A stretch of 64,000 nt of DNA, taken from positions 39,470,351 to 39,534,350 of the forward strand of contig JAJKFL010000004.1 in NCBI GenBank assembly GCA_021186555.1, written 5' to 3'. Shown here piece after piece: positions 1 to 12,600 of this stretch. Position 1 is the stretch's first letter. Every line of letters begins with the position of its first letter. Below the pieces are notes generated by a model. The model was given only the letters and a program-made list of their open reading frames with translations, made no database searches and was not told the DNA's origin. Both the position numbers and the translations under genes were made by a program. This stretch comes from Reticulitermes speratus. Lineage: Eukaryota; Arthropoda; Insecta; Blattodea; Rhinotermitidae.

Positions 1-227
1 CTTATTTTCACGTAGAGTGTAAACATACATAATTACACATTTAAACACAAAATTTTAATCGGGTGACTTTGAGAGTCTACTTGAGGGGGCATGGGCGTAG
101 TGGGAGATAATATTAAAGTGAATTTTTAAAATAATAATGTGAAAGGCGGCTAACTCCGTTCAGGACAGTTTGTAACGGAGTGCAGAGGAACAACTTTACC
201 CTTACAAACCGTACACAGCAATAGCTA

Positions 228-520
228 TGGGATAGCTCAGGTGATATAGTGACTAGGCTACGTGCTGGAATCCCGGCACAGGCAACTTATTTTTCTCTTC
301 TCTAAACGCCCAGACAGGATCTGTGGCCCACCCAACCTGCTATACAATGTGTACAGGGGGATCTTTCTTCGGGGGTACAAAGGCCGGGGCGTAAGTCTGA
401 CCACTCACCTCCACCTAATGCCGAGGCTAAGAATGAGTGGCACTATACCTCCATTCCCCCTATATGCCTTTATGACGTGTACAGGCACAGTAATAACTGT
501 AACAGTAACAGTTTGTATGG
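228..520 (+). mobile_element. tRNA-derived SINE, family S2
   Basis: It begins with a tRNA-like head (GGGATAGCTCAGGTGATATAG) and has the S2 body seen elsewhere: CACCCAACCTGCTATACAATG, GGCCGGGGCG, TGACCACTCACC, and a 3' part with CTATACCTCC and GCCTTTATG. It is degenerate. Confidence 0.6.
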
Positions 521-917
521 CGAAGTACATATCTAACAGGAAAGTAGTGCTTGGAACTTCTTGCTCGTAAGTTCTGTCAGGAAAGAACACGCTGTTCCAT
601 GAGTCTCTTTCGTGGAATTTCAAGGACGATAGGACTGAACTCGTAAACACGCCTCTAAATTCGTCCTTGGTGTGCGTCATCCTGTTTTCGTCTCACGTCA
701 GACGATATTCGCCAAACAAACCGACGTCTGCCTAACAGCAAGTACAAAATCAGACAAAAGTTGGGACGTTATCAGTCCGAGCTACACGGCTCGCTTCAAA
801 CAACACATTCGTACAGCCATGGCACCGTGTACATGCAACTTATCTGCAGACAGCTACAGGCTCCTAACTTTTTGTACTGTACACCTCATAATGATCGAAT
901 TATTGAACACGATAGAT
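520..917. other. Unassigned sequence (with 1-227)
   Basis: No gene recognised. Bases 1-227 are also unassigned. Short open frames here show no family resemblance. Confidence 0.5.
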
Positions 918-1401
918 CAGTGGTTCCCAAAGTGGGCGGTACCGCCCCCTGGGGGGCGGTGGAATTACCAAGGTGGACGCTAATAGGTACGAGAGGTGGA
1001 AGGGAGCGCTGTTATTATCACAGGGGGGCGCTAGTAGACAAATAGTGCGTTTATTTTTGTAATAAAATTGAAATAAAGTAATTTTTGTGTTAAAAATAGA
1101 AAATGAACTAAATTTGTTAGTATTTTAATTTATGAATCTTATTCAAGCACATATTAGTTTTAAATAAATATGCTAGATGAATTATTGTTAATCATAAAAA
1201 ATACAACAAATTTTAAATTATTAATTAACACATAAAACATTAAGTTTAACTCTTATAATTTTATTTAAACGATTTTTTAAATATAAATAAAAGTGGAAAC
1301 AAAAGCGCATTTATGTTTTTTAAAAAGGTAGGGGGGGGGGCGCTGTGGGTCTGTTTATGGAACCGAGGGGGCGGTGGACCGAAAAAGTTTGGGAACCGCT
1401 G
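918..1401. mobile_element. hAT-type MITE
   Basis: The ends are inverted: CAGTGGTTCCCAAAGTGGG at the left and AAAGTTTGGGAACCGCTG at the right. The subterminal parts are G-rich (GGGGGGCGGTGGA, GGGGGCGCT). The middle is AT-rich and non-coding. CAGTGGTTCCCAAA ends are typical of hAT elements. The expected 8-bp target duplication is not clean. Confidence 0.75.
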
Positions 1402-1574
1402 ACGTAGTATATATAAATACTTATTAAATACAGGTTGTGTCTTCGGAACGCACGGTGTCGTTTTTTAAGTACTTAACCACTGCCCAACAGCCAGGGCCAC
1501 CGTACATACTGGCAGCAGGTAAAAGCAAAATTGTCCCTGTGCTTAATAAAGAAACGTCATCAAGACGTGGGGGA
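1402..1574. other. Unassigned sequence
   Basis: Short stretch between the hAT MITE and SINE debris. Nothing recognised. Confidence 0.5.
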
Positions 1575-1878
1575 GTGATGGTATACAGCTCCACGGATTC
1601 TTAGCTCCAACACCAGATTGGTCAGCGTCACGCTCCGGCCGCTTTATTCACGGGAAATTACTTCCGTGTCCTATTAGAGGCTGGGTGTACAGTGGGAACA
1701 CAAAAACTTGTTACCTTCGACATAAGCCTACACAGACGACGCTATTTGCACTACGGGCCAACAGGCACGTCACAGTAAACGGGGTAAGAAAACGCGGAGA
1801 GAAACGCAGTATTGTAAAAGGTAAAGGTCACCCTAGAACAAGGCATGAAGGCCCACAGGGGAGCAGAGGTGTAGCTCT
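1575..1878 (-). mobile_element. SINE family S2, two degraded pieces
   Basis: 1575-1700 resembles the S2 middle in reverse (CACGCTCCGGCCGCTTTA). 1806-1878 is the S2 3' end in reverse (AAAGGTAAAGGT, then GGCATGAAGGCCCACAGGGG and AGAGGTGTAGCTCT). The LINE fragment at 1878 abuts it. Confidence 0.5.
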
Positions 1879-2425
1879 AACTAACTAACTAACTAACTAA
1901 CTAACTCCATGTAGCAGAGTCCTTCTTCAGAAGCTAACAGGTCGTCAGCTAGTCAAGAAATTCCCGCGTTTTATGGAACCCGAAGGTTCATTACCGCACT
2001 CACAACAGCCCGCCACCTGTCCCTATCCAGAGCCATATCAATCCAGTCCAATGCCCTCCATCCCATTCTTGAAGATCCATTTTAATATTATCATCCCATC
2101 TACGCCTGGGTCTTCCAAGTGGTCTCCTTCCCTCAGGTCTCCCCACCAAAATCCTGTATGCACCTCTCCCCTCACCCATACGTGCTACATGCCCCGCCCA
2201 CCTCATTCTTCTTGATTTGATTACCCGAATAATATTTGGTGATCAGTACAGATCATTAAGTTCCTCGTTAAGTAGTCTTCTCCACTCCCCTGTTACCCCG
2301 TCCCTCTTAGACCCAAATATCCCCCTCAGCACCCTATTCTCGAACACCCTCAGCCTATGTTCCTCCCTAATGTGAGAGACCAAGTTTCACACCCATACAA
2401 AACAACAGCCAAAATTATAGTTGAG
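1878..2425 (-). mobile_element. Non-LTR (LINE) 3' fragment, GRPRRRW family, copy 1
   Basis: The minus-strand frame at 2206-2000 reads [11 protein letters not shown], then [18 protein letters not shown] and [14 protein letters not shown], the well-known extreme C-terminus of an insect LINE ORF2. Further upstream (2425-2215) degenerate coding from the same protein remains. The 3' end on this strand is a run of GTTA units (seen as CTAA repeats at about 1880-1906), the element's tail. The copy is 5'-truncated. Confidence 0.8.
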
Positions 2426-2625
2426 GTATAGCTCTACTCTCTACTCTTTCTTTAACATGCGCTAGATGGGGATGGGTGGTCAACGCCACGCCCCGGCCGC
2501 TTTACCCCCCGGGAATGACCCGGTACACATTGTACAGGAAGCTGTGTAGACCCCAGGGCTCGTCTGGAAGGGTGCTGAAAAACTCGCCCCCACCGTGATT
2601 CGATCCCCGGACCGTCCGGTATTAT
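2405..2625 (-). mobile_element. SINE family S2, inverted copy of a head-to-head pair
   Basis: Contains CACGCCCCGGCCGCTTTACC and, on the minus strand, the B-box-like GATCGAATCACGG region at about 2600. It faces the plus-strand copy that begins near 2630. Confidence 0.55.
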
Positions 2626-2629
2626 ATCC

Positions 2630-2832
2630 AGGGCCGGCCCTGGGGCCTACCCAGCCTCCTATACAATGGGTGCCGGGTCTCTTCCCGGGGTAAAGCGGCC
2701 AGGGCGTGCGTTGACCACCCACCCCTATCTAGCGCCAAGGTTAAAGAAAGAGTAAAGCTATACCTCTACTTCCCCTCTGGGCCTTCATGGCCTGTTATAG
2801 GGTGAACTTACCTTTACCTTTACCTTTACCTA
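2630..2832 (+). mobile_element. SINE family S2, plus-strand copy
   Basis: Well-preserved body: CCCAGCCTCCTATACAATGG, GGGTAAAGCGGCCAGGGCG, GAGTAAAGCTATACCTCTAC, GGGCCTTCATGGCCTG. It ends in TTACCTTTACCTTTACC repeats, the family's 3' tail. Confidence 0.7.
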
Positions 2833-3232
2833 ATTTGGTATTTATAAAAGTTGGTCTCAGTTTTTACAGTGAAAAAAATAAGGAAAGAAAAAGATAAACA
2901 AAAGAAACCCCAAACAACAAAGAGCAAATTAGCCACCAAAAACCAGAAAAAACACACAAGGGGATTAAAAAACAAAGTAACCTTAACACTGAAGAACACT
3001 ATAAGAACGAAAATAATAATCACCATGACTACGAATTATAGAAACCAAAACTGATAAACCAAACGAACCCTGACAAACAGAAAAAAAAAAACAAAAAAAA
3101 ATTAAACAACAAAAAACGAACTACGAATTTATTTGTAACCCAACCACTGCTGTGATACTTCACAAATCCTGATATGCAGACAGCAAAGAAATCAGCGCGC
3201 CGACTGTCAAACAGGAGGAATACATTTACGGT
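2833..3232. other. A-rich low-complexity sequence
   Basis: Plus strand dominated by A and AAAC/AAAG runs. Frames on both strands are low-complexity artefacts. Confidence 0.6.
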
Positions 3233-5092
3233 GTGTGACATCACTGACTGACAGTCTAACACGTATGTGACATCACTGACTGACAGTCTAACACGTATGT
3301 GACATCACTGACTGACAGTCTAACACGTATGTGACATCACTGACAGACAGTCTAACACGTATGTGACATCACTGACAGACAGTCTAACACGTATGTGACA
3401 TCACTGACAGACAGTCTAACACGTATGTGACATCACTGACAGACAGTCTAACACGTATGTGACATCACTGACAGACAGTCTAACACGTATGTGACATCAC
3501 TGACAGACAGTCTAACACGTATGTGACATCACTGACAGACAGTCTAACACGTATGTGACATCACTGACAGACAGTCTAACACGTGTGTGACATCACTGAC
3601 AGACAGTCTAACACGTATGTGACATCACTGACAGACAGTCTAACACGTATGTGACATCACTGACGACAGTCTAACACGTATGTGACATCACTGACTGACA
3701 GTCTAACACGTATGTGACATCACTGACTGACAGTCTAACACGTATGTGACATCACTGACAGACAGTCTAACACGTATGTGACATCACTGACAGACAGTCT
3801 AACACGTATGTGACATCACTGACAGACAGTCTAACACGTATGTGACATCACTGACAGACAGTCTAACACGTATGTGACATCACTGACAGACAGTCTAACA
3901 CGTATGTGACATCACTGACAGACAGTCTAACACGTATGTGACATCACTGACAGACAGTCTAACACGTATGTGACATCACTGACAGACAGTCTAACACGTA
4001 TGTGACATCACTGACAGACAGTCTAACACGTATGTGACATCACTGACTGACAGTCTAACACGTATGTGACATCACTGACGACAGTCTAACACGTATGTGA
4101 CATCACTGACAGACAGTCTAACACGTATGTGACATCACTGACAGACAGTCTAACACGTATGTGACATCACTGACAGACAGTCTAACACGTATGTGACATC
4201 ACTGACAGACAGTCTAACACGTATGTGACATCACTGACAGACAGTCTAACACGTATGTGACATCACTGACAGACAGTCTAACACGTATGTGACATCACTG
4301 ACAGACAGTCTAACACGTATGTGACATCACTGACAGACAGTCTAACACGTATGTGACATCACTGACAGACAGTCTAACACGTATGTGATATCACTGACAG
4401 ACAGTCTAACACGTATGTGATATCACTGACAGACAGTCTAACACGTATGTGACATCACTGACAGACAGTCTAACACGTGTGTGATCATCACTGACAGACA
4501 GTCTAACACGTTGTGATCATCACTGACAGACAGTCTAACACGTATGTGACATCACTGACAGACAGTCTAACACGTGTGTGACATCACTGACAGACAGTCT
4601 AACACGTGTGTGACATCACTGACAGACAGTCTAACACGTGTGTGAATCACTGACAGACAGTCTAACACGTATGTGATATCACTGACAGACAGTCTAACAC
4701 GTATGTGACATCACTGACAGACAGTCTAACACGTATGTGACATCACTGACAGACAGTCTAACACGTATGTGATATCACTGACAGACAGTCTAACACGTAT
4801 GTGACATCACTGACAGACAGTCTAACACGTGTGTGACATCACTGACAGACAGTCTAACACGTGTGTGACATCACTGACAGACAGTCTAACACGTATGTGA
4901 CATCACTGACAGACAGTCTAACACGTATGTGACATCACTGACAGACAGTCTAACACGTATGTGACATCACTGACAGACAGTCTAACACGTGTGTGACATC
5001 ACTGACAGACAGTCTAACACGTATGTGACATCACTGACAGACAGTCTAACACGTATGTGACATCACTGACCGACAGTCTAACACGTATGCTT
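3233..5092. repeat. 32-bp minisatellite, about 58 units
   Basis: The unit is TGTGACATCACTGACAGACA then GTCTAACACGTA. Variants are clustered: ACTGACTGAC units at both ends and around 3690-4050, CGTGTG units at 4480-5000, and TGATATCA units near 4390-4790, showing local duplication of blocks. Not coding. Confidence 0.97.
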
Positions 5093-5337
5093 ATGACTTA
5101 CCGCATTAACCGTAACACGAACATACAACTAACGTCGACTGTTTCAAGTCAGTCAACTAACAGCATATTTTTAAAGCAAATTTCAACTTATTCACGTGAA
5201 CTACAGTTGCACATTACTTTCAAATCCCAGCAATTATCTAATGCTTACAATTTCAGTTCCTCGTAGAGATCACTGTCTATAACAAAGACCAACACGGTAA
5301 TGCTGTTTACGGGAACAGTCACCATTTATAAAACGTA
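5093..5337. other. Unassigned sequence
   Basis: Unique-looking sequence between the 32-bp array and the S1 SINE. No gene seen. Confidence 0.5.
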
Positions 5338-5628
5338 AGCAACCCCATTACAGGCCTAGACAGGCCCTGAGGGTTCCAGGAGGTTGAGGCTCCCAAATTT
5401 CTACACAATCGGCACATGAAGGTGGTAAGGTTGTCAGCCCTACGCACCGGCCGCCTTTACCCCCAAGGAAATACTCCTGGTACTCATTTCTGTTAGAGGC
5501 TGAGTCGACCCCAGGGTCATAGTGCGACCGCAAGGATTATGTCAATGAAAAATTCCAATGACACCATCGGGAATCGAACCCGCGACCTTCCAGCTTGTAG
5601 AGCCACTGCGCCACCACGTGCCCCACTA
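5338..5628 (-). mobile_element. tRNA-derived SINE, family S1
   Basis: On the minus strand: head GGGGCACGTGGTGGCGCAGT, B box GGTTCGATTCCCGATGG, body GACCCTGGGGTCGACTCAG and AAGGCGGCCGGTGCGTAGGG, with a tail near 5340. The head is a Pol III A/B-box promoter. Confidence 0.8.
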
Positions 5629-6864
5629 TTTATTCCAAAGATAATTAAAAAACCTTAAAACAATGTGGAAAATGCAGAATATCTCAATGAAAGTTACATC
5701 AGTTGTGATTTAAGGCGGTTTAACGATGTCACGAGCTGTCTGAACGACTGCAACTTACTGTTACACTCTTATACAAAACCTTCACCTTCACCTTCACTTC
5801 TTCAAAAGAAATTGCACTTTTTTTTAAACACAAATACTTCGTACATTCAACACGCTTTGTAACACCAACAACCCCCACACAGGAACTTCCCGCACTGTCA
5901 AACCTCTGCCTCAAGCAGGTGGCCACACAGTGGCACAAGTCTCCCCTACTTCACAGCACTCACAGACACCTCTTACCCCGCAGAGGAACGCCCGATGACT
6001 GACGCCGTTGTTCCTGCTGACAACACACAAACTCAGACGATAGTAACCACCGCAGTTAACTACGCCATACGACAGCGCCACTGCTGGTCAGCCTACGTTT
6101 TCGGACGATTGTCTAAACGTACTGCATGGTGTGTCGTAACCCTACGCTGCTGTAAGAGGGGGGGAGCGTCCTGCAGTCACCGCAAGCGCGTAGGGGGCCT
6201 CGTTGCCGCGTAGAGCGCAGTGCTACAGCGGATGTTACGGTGTGATTACTAACAGTACAATGTTCCCCTACTGTATTTTACACCTCGATGGTTCAGACGT
6301 TTTGCGCACGTGCCTTCTACTTGCCCCGCCCTCTCTTATGAGCTCACCACACCCTAACCACTACAATCATCTGCATGCAAATAAATTTATTTCCCAAAAA
6401 TAACGGTACGTACGAACCTGTATATTACGTCATCACAGGCCTGACTGTATTGATAACATTAGCCTCTTATTTGTATCCAGAAAGGGCGTAGTTCAAGTCT
6501 AGGAAGGGGCCGCGGTTGACCCGACTACGGTCTCGCGTCTCAATTGACGCTAATTAACATCTGCAACAGAATTAGCGTCGTTATATAAAACTACGAAACG
6601 GAACAGTTAATAACGAAATATCTTTGGATATGACGTCGTCTAGTCTGGTATAAAGTGGGCGATGAAGTGGACAGGGCATGGAGGGAGACATCCATACGGA
6701 GCTTTGGCAGGGAAATTCTGAACGAGACCGCCTGAACGACCTTGGCGTACACGAGAGATAATATTAAACTGTTCATACAGCGTTGCAAATTACCGAATAT
6801 TTTTTTATTCAGTTACAGGGTGTTGTTGTCGATTTTGATATGTGTGACTAAAACGGACGTTAGA
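5629..6864. other. Unassigned sequence
   Basis: About 1.2 kb with no gene or repeat family that I recognise. Short open frames at 5995-6213 and 6591-6788 have no recognisable domain. Confidence 0.5.
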
Positions 6865-7020
6865 TAGGTAGGATGGATGGCGAGGACTTGGATTCAACTG
6901 GCTCAGGACAGGAACAAGTGGTGGGTTATTGTGAACACGGTAATCAATCTTGGGGTTCCATCAAATACAGATAACTTCTTGACTGGCTGAAGAACCATCA
7001 GCTTCTCAACAAAGACTGCG
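6865..7020 (+). mobile_element. LINE 3' fragment, GRPRRRW family
   Basis: About 150 bp match the last codons and 3' region of the family: the stretch from TGGCTCAGGACAGG through the frame-end WRALV-like codons to CTTGACTGGCTGAAGAACC. The tail repeat is not preserved. Confidence 0.55.
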
Positions 7021-7363
7021 CTCCACTAAGACAGCAGTGCGGTACAGACAGCAACGTTACGAGCAAACCTTAGGCCGAGGGCAGGAGGTTCCTCTCAAAC
7101 TTTGGTATTTATCTACCAGACTGGACGACGGTACGTCCAAGACGACCGCAACCTGAAATTACGGGTCTGTGAGGAAGATACTGTCACAGTGGGGAATCGA
7201 TACCGACAGCACACAGACGTCTAAAAAGCGGAGTGTCAACAGATCTGCCTTTTGTGAAGTGTAACTGAGAAACGCGAAAGTTCGTACGACAGCTGTCACT
7301 GGACAGTGTCGGCTGAGATACAGCACAAGGAAACTGTGCGTGTCGGTTGTACAGACAGTCAGG
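7021..7363. other. Unassigned sequence
   Basis: Between the LINE fragment and satellite array 1. Nothing recognised. Confidence 0.5.
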
Positions 7364-9830
7364 AATGTTGTACAGTGAAATCATGGCTGTTGTGTTCTGA
7401 GATCACACAAAAACACATAAATACAGTCCGTACCGCGCAGTAAACACACTCCGTCTCAGTTATACAACCAGTCAGTTAATGCTGTACAGTGAAATAAATG
7501 CTGTTTGTTCTGAGATTCACACAAAACACATAAATACATGTGTGGCAGAAACGTAGAATTTGTGAATGTTATAACTGGTGGTACATATGTAACCACGGGC
7601 TTTAGGGCTACAGTGCCGTACCGCGCAGTAAAACCAGTCCGTACCGCGCAGTAAACACACTCCGCTCAGTTATACAAACCAGTCAGTTAATGTTGTACAG
7701 TGAAATAATCGCTGTTTGTTCTGAGATCCACACAAAACACATAAATACAGTCCGTACCGCGCAGTAAACACACTCCGTCTCGTTATACAAACCAGTCAGT
7801 TAAGTTGTACAGTGAAATAATCGCTGTTTGTTCTGAGATCCACACAAAACACATAAATCAGTCCGTACCGCGCAGTAAACACACTCCGTCTCAGTTTACA
7901 CAAACCAGTCAGTTAATGTTGTACAGTGAAATAATAGCTGTTTGTTCTGAGATCCACACAAAACACATAAATACAGTCCGTACCGCGCAGTAAACACACT
8001 CCGTCTCAGTTATACAAACCAGTCAGTTAATGTTGTACAGTGAAATAATCGCTGTTTGTTCTGAGATCCACACAAAACACATAAATACAGTCCGTACCGC
8101 GCAGTAAACACACTCCGTCTCAGTTATACAAACCAGTCAGTTAATGCTGTACAGTGAAATAATGGCTGTTTGTTCTGAGATCCACACAAAACACATAAAT
8201 ACACTGTGTGGGCAGAACGTAGAATTTGTGAATGTTAAACTGGTGGTACATATAGTAACCACTGGGCTTTAGAGGGCTACAGTCCGTACCGCGCAGTAAA
8301 GACCCAGTCCGTACCGCGCAGTAAACACTCTCCGTCTCAGTTATACAAACCAGTCAGTTAATGCTGTACAGTGAAATAATCGCTGTTTGTTCTGAGATCC
8401 ACACAAAACACATAAATACAGTCCGTACCGCGCAGTAAACACACTACGTCTCAGTTTACAAACCAGTCAGTTAATGTGTACAGTGAAATAATCGCTGTTT
8501 GTTCTGAGATCCACACAAAACACATAAATACAGTCCGTACCGCGCAGTAAACACACTCTCTCAGTTATACAAACCAGTCAGTTAACGTTGTACAGTGTAA
8601 ATAATCGCTGTTTGTTCTGAGATCCACACAAAACACATAAACCAAGTCCGTACCGCGCAGTAAACACACTACTCTCAGTTATACAAACCAGTCAGTTAAG
8701 TTGTACAGTGAAATAATCGCTGTTTGTTCTGAGATCCACACAAAACACATAAATACAGTCCGTACCGTGCATAAACACACTCCGTCTCAGTTATACAAAC
8801 CAGTCAGTTAATGTTGTACAGTGAAATAATGCTGTTTGTTCTGAGATCCACACAAAACACATAAATACAGTCGTAGGCAGAAACACATCGTTCAGTTATG
8901 AAATGTTAATGTGGTACATATATAATCGCTGGGTTCTGAGATCCACATTCTCGTACCGCGCAGTAAACACACTCCGTCTCAGTTATACAAACCAGTCAGT
9001 TAATGTTCTACAGTGAAATAATCGCTGTTTGTTCTGAGATCCACACAAAACACATAAATACAGTCCGTACCGCGCAGTAAACACACTCCGTCTCAGTTAT
9101 ACAAACCAGTCAGTTAATGCTGTACAGTGAAATAATCGCTGTTTATTCTGAGATCCACACAAAACACAAAATACAGTCCGTACCGCGCAGTAAACACACT
9201 CCGTCTCAGTTATACAAACCAGTCAGTTAATGTTGTACAGTGAAATAATCGCTGTTTGTTCTGAGATCCACACAAAACACATAAATACAGTCCGTACCGT
9301 GCAGTAAACACACTCCGTCTCAGTTATACAAACCAGTCAGTTAATGTTGTACAGTGAAATAATCGCTGTTTGTTCTGAGATCCACACAAAACACATAAAT
9401 ACAGTCCGTACCGCGCAGTAAACACACTCCGTCTCAGTTATACAAACCAGTCAGTTAATGTTGTACAGTGAAATAATCGCTGTTTGTTCTGAGATCCACA
9501 CAAAACACATAAATACAGTCCGTACCGCGCAGTAAACACACTCCGTCTCAGTTATACAAACCAGTCAGTTAATGTTGTACAGTGAAATAATCGCTGTTTG
9601 TTCTGAGATCCACACAAAACACATAAATACAGTCCGTACCGCGCAGTAAACACACTCCGTCTCAGTTATACAAAACAATCAGTTAATGTTGTACAGTGAA
9701 ATAATCGCTGTTTGTTCTGAGATCCACACAAAACACATAAATACACTGGTGGGCAAAACGTAGAATTGTGAATGTTAAACTGGGGTACATATAGTAACCA
9801 CTGGGTTTTAAACGTTAACATTATGAAGCC
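7364..9830 (+). repeat. 114-bp satellite array 1 (plus orientation), about 20 units
   Basis: The unit runs CAGTCCGTACCGCGCAGTAA, ACACACTCCGTCTCAGTTAT, ACAAACCAGTCAGTTAATG, TTGTACAGTGAAATAATCGC, TGTTTGTTCTGAGATCCACA, CAAAACACATAAATA. A terminal module (GTAGAATTTGTGAATGTTAA to CCACTGGGCTTTA) appears at 7550-7610, 8205-8275 and the right end. This array has many small indels, so it looks older or less well assembled than the others. Confidence 0.96.
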
Positions 9831-10054
9831 TCAAGAATGAAGAGACAAATACCGTGAAGGAACGCAAGGTTGACAGTTTGGTGTGATCCACATGTTCTTG
9901 CAACAGTTCACGTCCCGACCGTTTATGCCCATAAGCGACACCCATAAGAAACCCATAAACACACCATGTGGGTTAAACGCAACTTGCAGTGTTCAAGCAT
10001 ACAACTACTGTTCTTGCAATCGTTAAAACACAATATTTCGGGCTCCGTCACGGT
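9831..10054. other. Unassigned sequence
   Basis: Nothing recognised. The 10216-10670 stretch beyond the inverted pair is likewise unassigned. Confidence 0.45.
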
Positions 10055-10215
10055 GTAGATGAGGTTCTTCGCTCTTCTGGGTTGTTACGCAGCGTACGTT
10101 GGTAGTTTCTTGCGACGTTTCGGGACAGCCTATCGGTCCCATCTTCAAGGACCGACAGGCTGTCCGAAACATCGACAAACAACGTATGTATGTTGCGTAA
10201 CAACACAGACGAGCG
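10055..10215. mobile_element. Inverted pair of GAAACGTC-bearing ends (Penelope-like?)
   Basis: CTTCTGGGTTGTTACGCAGC with TGCGACGTTTCGGGACAGCC faces GGCTGTCCGAAACATCG with GTTGCGTAACAACACAGACG. Each arm reads GATGGGACCGATAGG-like, GTCCCGAAAC on its own strand, a stem closed by GGGAC/GTCCC before GAAAC as in hammerhead stem II. Confidence 0.5.
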
Positions 10216-10670
10216 AATCCGGGTTAAGGCACGACTAAAAGCTTCCGATAAAGCACGTGACCCGCAATACACATGTGCCGAAGAAATTGCCGCCCATCTA
10301 CGGCGTACACCAGAAGCAAAACCATGCAGACTTGATGTGGGGCGCACTCAGGCTCCTATCCCTCGCGTATCCGAGGCATTGTCGCTAGCGCCATTAAGAA
10401 TGAGTGGAGCCGTGCCTGCACGACTCACATACCTTCACGACATGGTGCGTAATTCGTTACAGGGCCAACTTTCCCCTTAACATTCCAGCTAAAAATATTA
10501 AGTTGTACCTATGCTTAATTAAGCACCATTTCGACAAGACGTACGGAAACTGGAGGTCGAGCTCCAGACATTCTTCACCTCTGCACTAGGTGGGGGGGAG
10601 TGGTCCAATTAACAACCCGCCCACTTTAACCCCGGAACCCAAAGGGATAAAAAGCTGAATTTCTGCCCTC

Positions 10671-11130
10671 GCCGTTTTGTAAAGTCCTACAAACGTCACT
10701 GGCTTTACTTCTTACAGATACACACCGCAATACGGCACTAATAACATGCACGTGGAGACAGCAGGTTCCTCCGAAACGTCTTTGCTCGTTTTGTAAAGTC
10801 CTACAAATCTCACTCGTTTTACTTCTTACAGATACACAACAGCAATACGACGCTAATAACATGCACGTGGAGACAGCAGGTTACTCCGAAACGTCTTTGC
10901 TCGTTTTGTAAAGTCCTACAAACCTCACTGGCTTTACTTCTTACAGATACACACCAGCAATACGGCACTAATAACATGCACGTGGAGACAGCAGGTTCCT
11001 CCGAAACGTCTTTGCTCGTTTTGTAAAGTCCTACAAATCTCACTCGTTTTACTTCTTACAGATACACAACAGCAATACGACACTAATAACATGCACGTGA
11101 AGACAACAGGTTCCTCCGAAACGTCGGTAT
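10671..11130. repeat. About 115-bp minisatellite, four units in alternating dimers
   Basis: Units start at about 10671, 10787, 10902 and 11017 with CGTTTTGTAAAGTCCTACAA and end CAGGTTCCTCCGAAACGTC. Units 1 and 3 share ACTGGCTTTAC; units 2 and 4 share ACTCGTTTTAC, so a dimer of about 230 bp was duplicated. The unit end carries the GAAACGTC motif. Confidence 0.85.
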
Positions 11131-11689
11131 ACATCTAAAGATTATACCGCATCACATCAAAATAAACAAGCCTCCATATTAGCAGCCACAAGGACCTCAA
11201 ACCTCAAAGCCATACAAAATTACGATCCAACTACAGGAACTTCCAATCCGATGTAAGACACAACGTATCTTTTATCGCTGTCCTGAGCACCGCAGCTGTC
11301 ATCGGTATGTCTCGGCAAATGCAGGCTTTGTATGCGATAAGGCTGCTGTGTTCGGGGAAACGAAGCAAAGAGAGATTCGACAGCTTAAATCGGTGTATCT
11401 TACACCGAACCTTCTGACTGAACTCTTACAATTCCGTGACTGAATCCCGTAGCATGTCCGTCGAATGTCTCTGAGGGTACTATTACTGCCTTACTGCAGG
11501 TACACGTCGCGCCACATTCTTGTGTCAACCTGCGATGGCAGACTAAAAGGCACACCGTTTACGAAACATTCAGTAGGTTATCTCAGAGTTAATTACGACA
11601 CACAGCAAGCCAAATATTTCATCGTTAAAACCGAAAGAACAGTACAGGGGTGACAAATATGACCAACGGCACTCAGCGTACGGTAATTC
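11131..11689. other. Unassigned sequence
   Basis: No gene seen. It follows the 115-bp tandem units and may be more of the same unnamed element. Confidence 0.4.
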
Positions 11690-11910
11690 GCAGACGAGGG
11701 TGTAGCTCTCTTTTACATGCGGAAGGTCTCAGGTTTAAATCTCGACTCCTACACAATGGGTACCGGGTCTCTTTTCCGGGGGTAAAGCGGCCGGGGCGTG
11801 GAGTTGACCACTCACCCTCATCTAGTGCCAGGGTTAAAGAGTATAGCTATACCTCTACTCCCCTTCTGGGCCTTCATGGTCCGTTCTAGGGAGAACTTTA
11901 TCTTTTACCT
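11690..11910 (+). mobile_element. SINE family S2
   Basis: Has GGTGTAGCTCTCTTTTACA (A-box-like), AGGTTTAAATCTCGACTCC (B-box-like), CGGGGGTAAAGCGGCCGGGG, AGCTATACCTCTACTCCCC, GGGCCTTCATGG and a TTTACC end. It is nearly full length with the tRNA-like head still visible. Confidence 0.7.
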
Positions 11911-12600
11911 CGGGCATAGGATATTCTAACTGAAGTTCGTGATTCTTCTCAGACACTCCAGGCAATCGTCGGAACAGTGCCTCAACTCAGGCCACGGTAG
12001 CTTCCCTGTTTCCAGTCCGCTACCACGGTTACTGAATTGCCAAGTTGTGAAGAAACTTGAGGATCGGGTGTGTTCTCTGACGTATGGGCTGAGGCTGAAG
12101 AAACAGTTGAGCACGGAGCATATAATACGAAATACCAAAATCACATGGCAGCATGTGCATAGATTGAATTAATCGCCTGATTTGCCATAAGAAAAAAAAA
12201 GAAACGACAAATAAAATGAAACGTGGAGCAGAGCGCATGGCAGCCAATCATACGACGGGCATGTGGCTAGCAAGTTAACACCGTGTAAGGTACTTACTGC
12301 TACAGCAGTGGGACGATCGTCATAACAGGAGACTGGGTCATCAAATTCATTAAACCATTAATTATTCTACTGCTGCAGATGGCGGCCTACTGATTTAAGA
12401 ATAAGACGCTGTTATTCCGCACAAAGGTTTTCTAGTTCGGACTATCCGCGTGCACATCCATTCCCTCTCATCTGACTCTATAAGATACACCAGGTTACTG
12501 CCGCAGTACAGACATCAAGTTGGCCCTTACAAACACACTGGTTACTGTACGAACGTGATAGCAGTTGCTTTAACATAAAATACAGCGTACTGTGCGAATG
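11911..12600. other. Unassigned sequence
   Basis: The overlapping frames at 11926-12247 on both strands show no domain. No repeat family is identified. Confidence 0.45.

Noticed and set aside
2826-3054. Lysine-rich or hydrophobic small proteins on the two strands
   Set aside because: Low-complexity A-rich DNA gives Lys/Thr on one strand and Phe/Val/Leu on the other.
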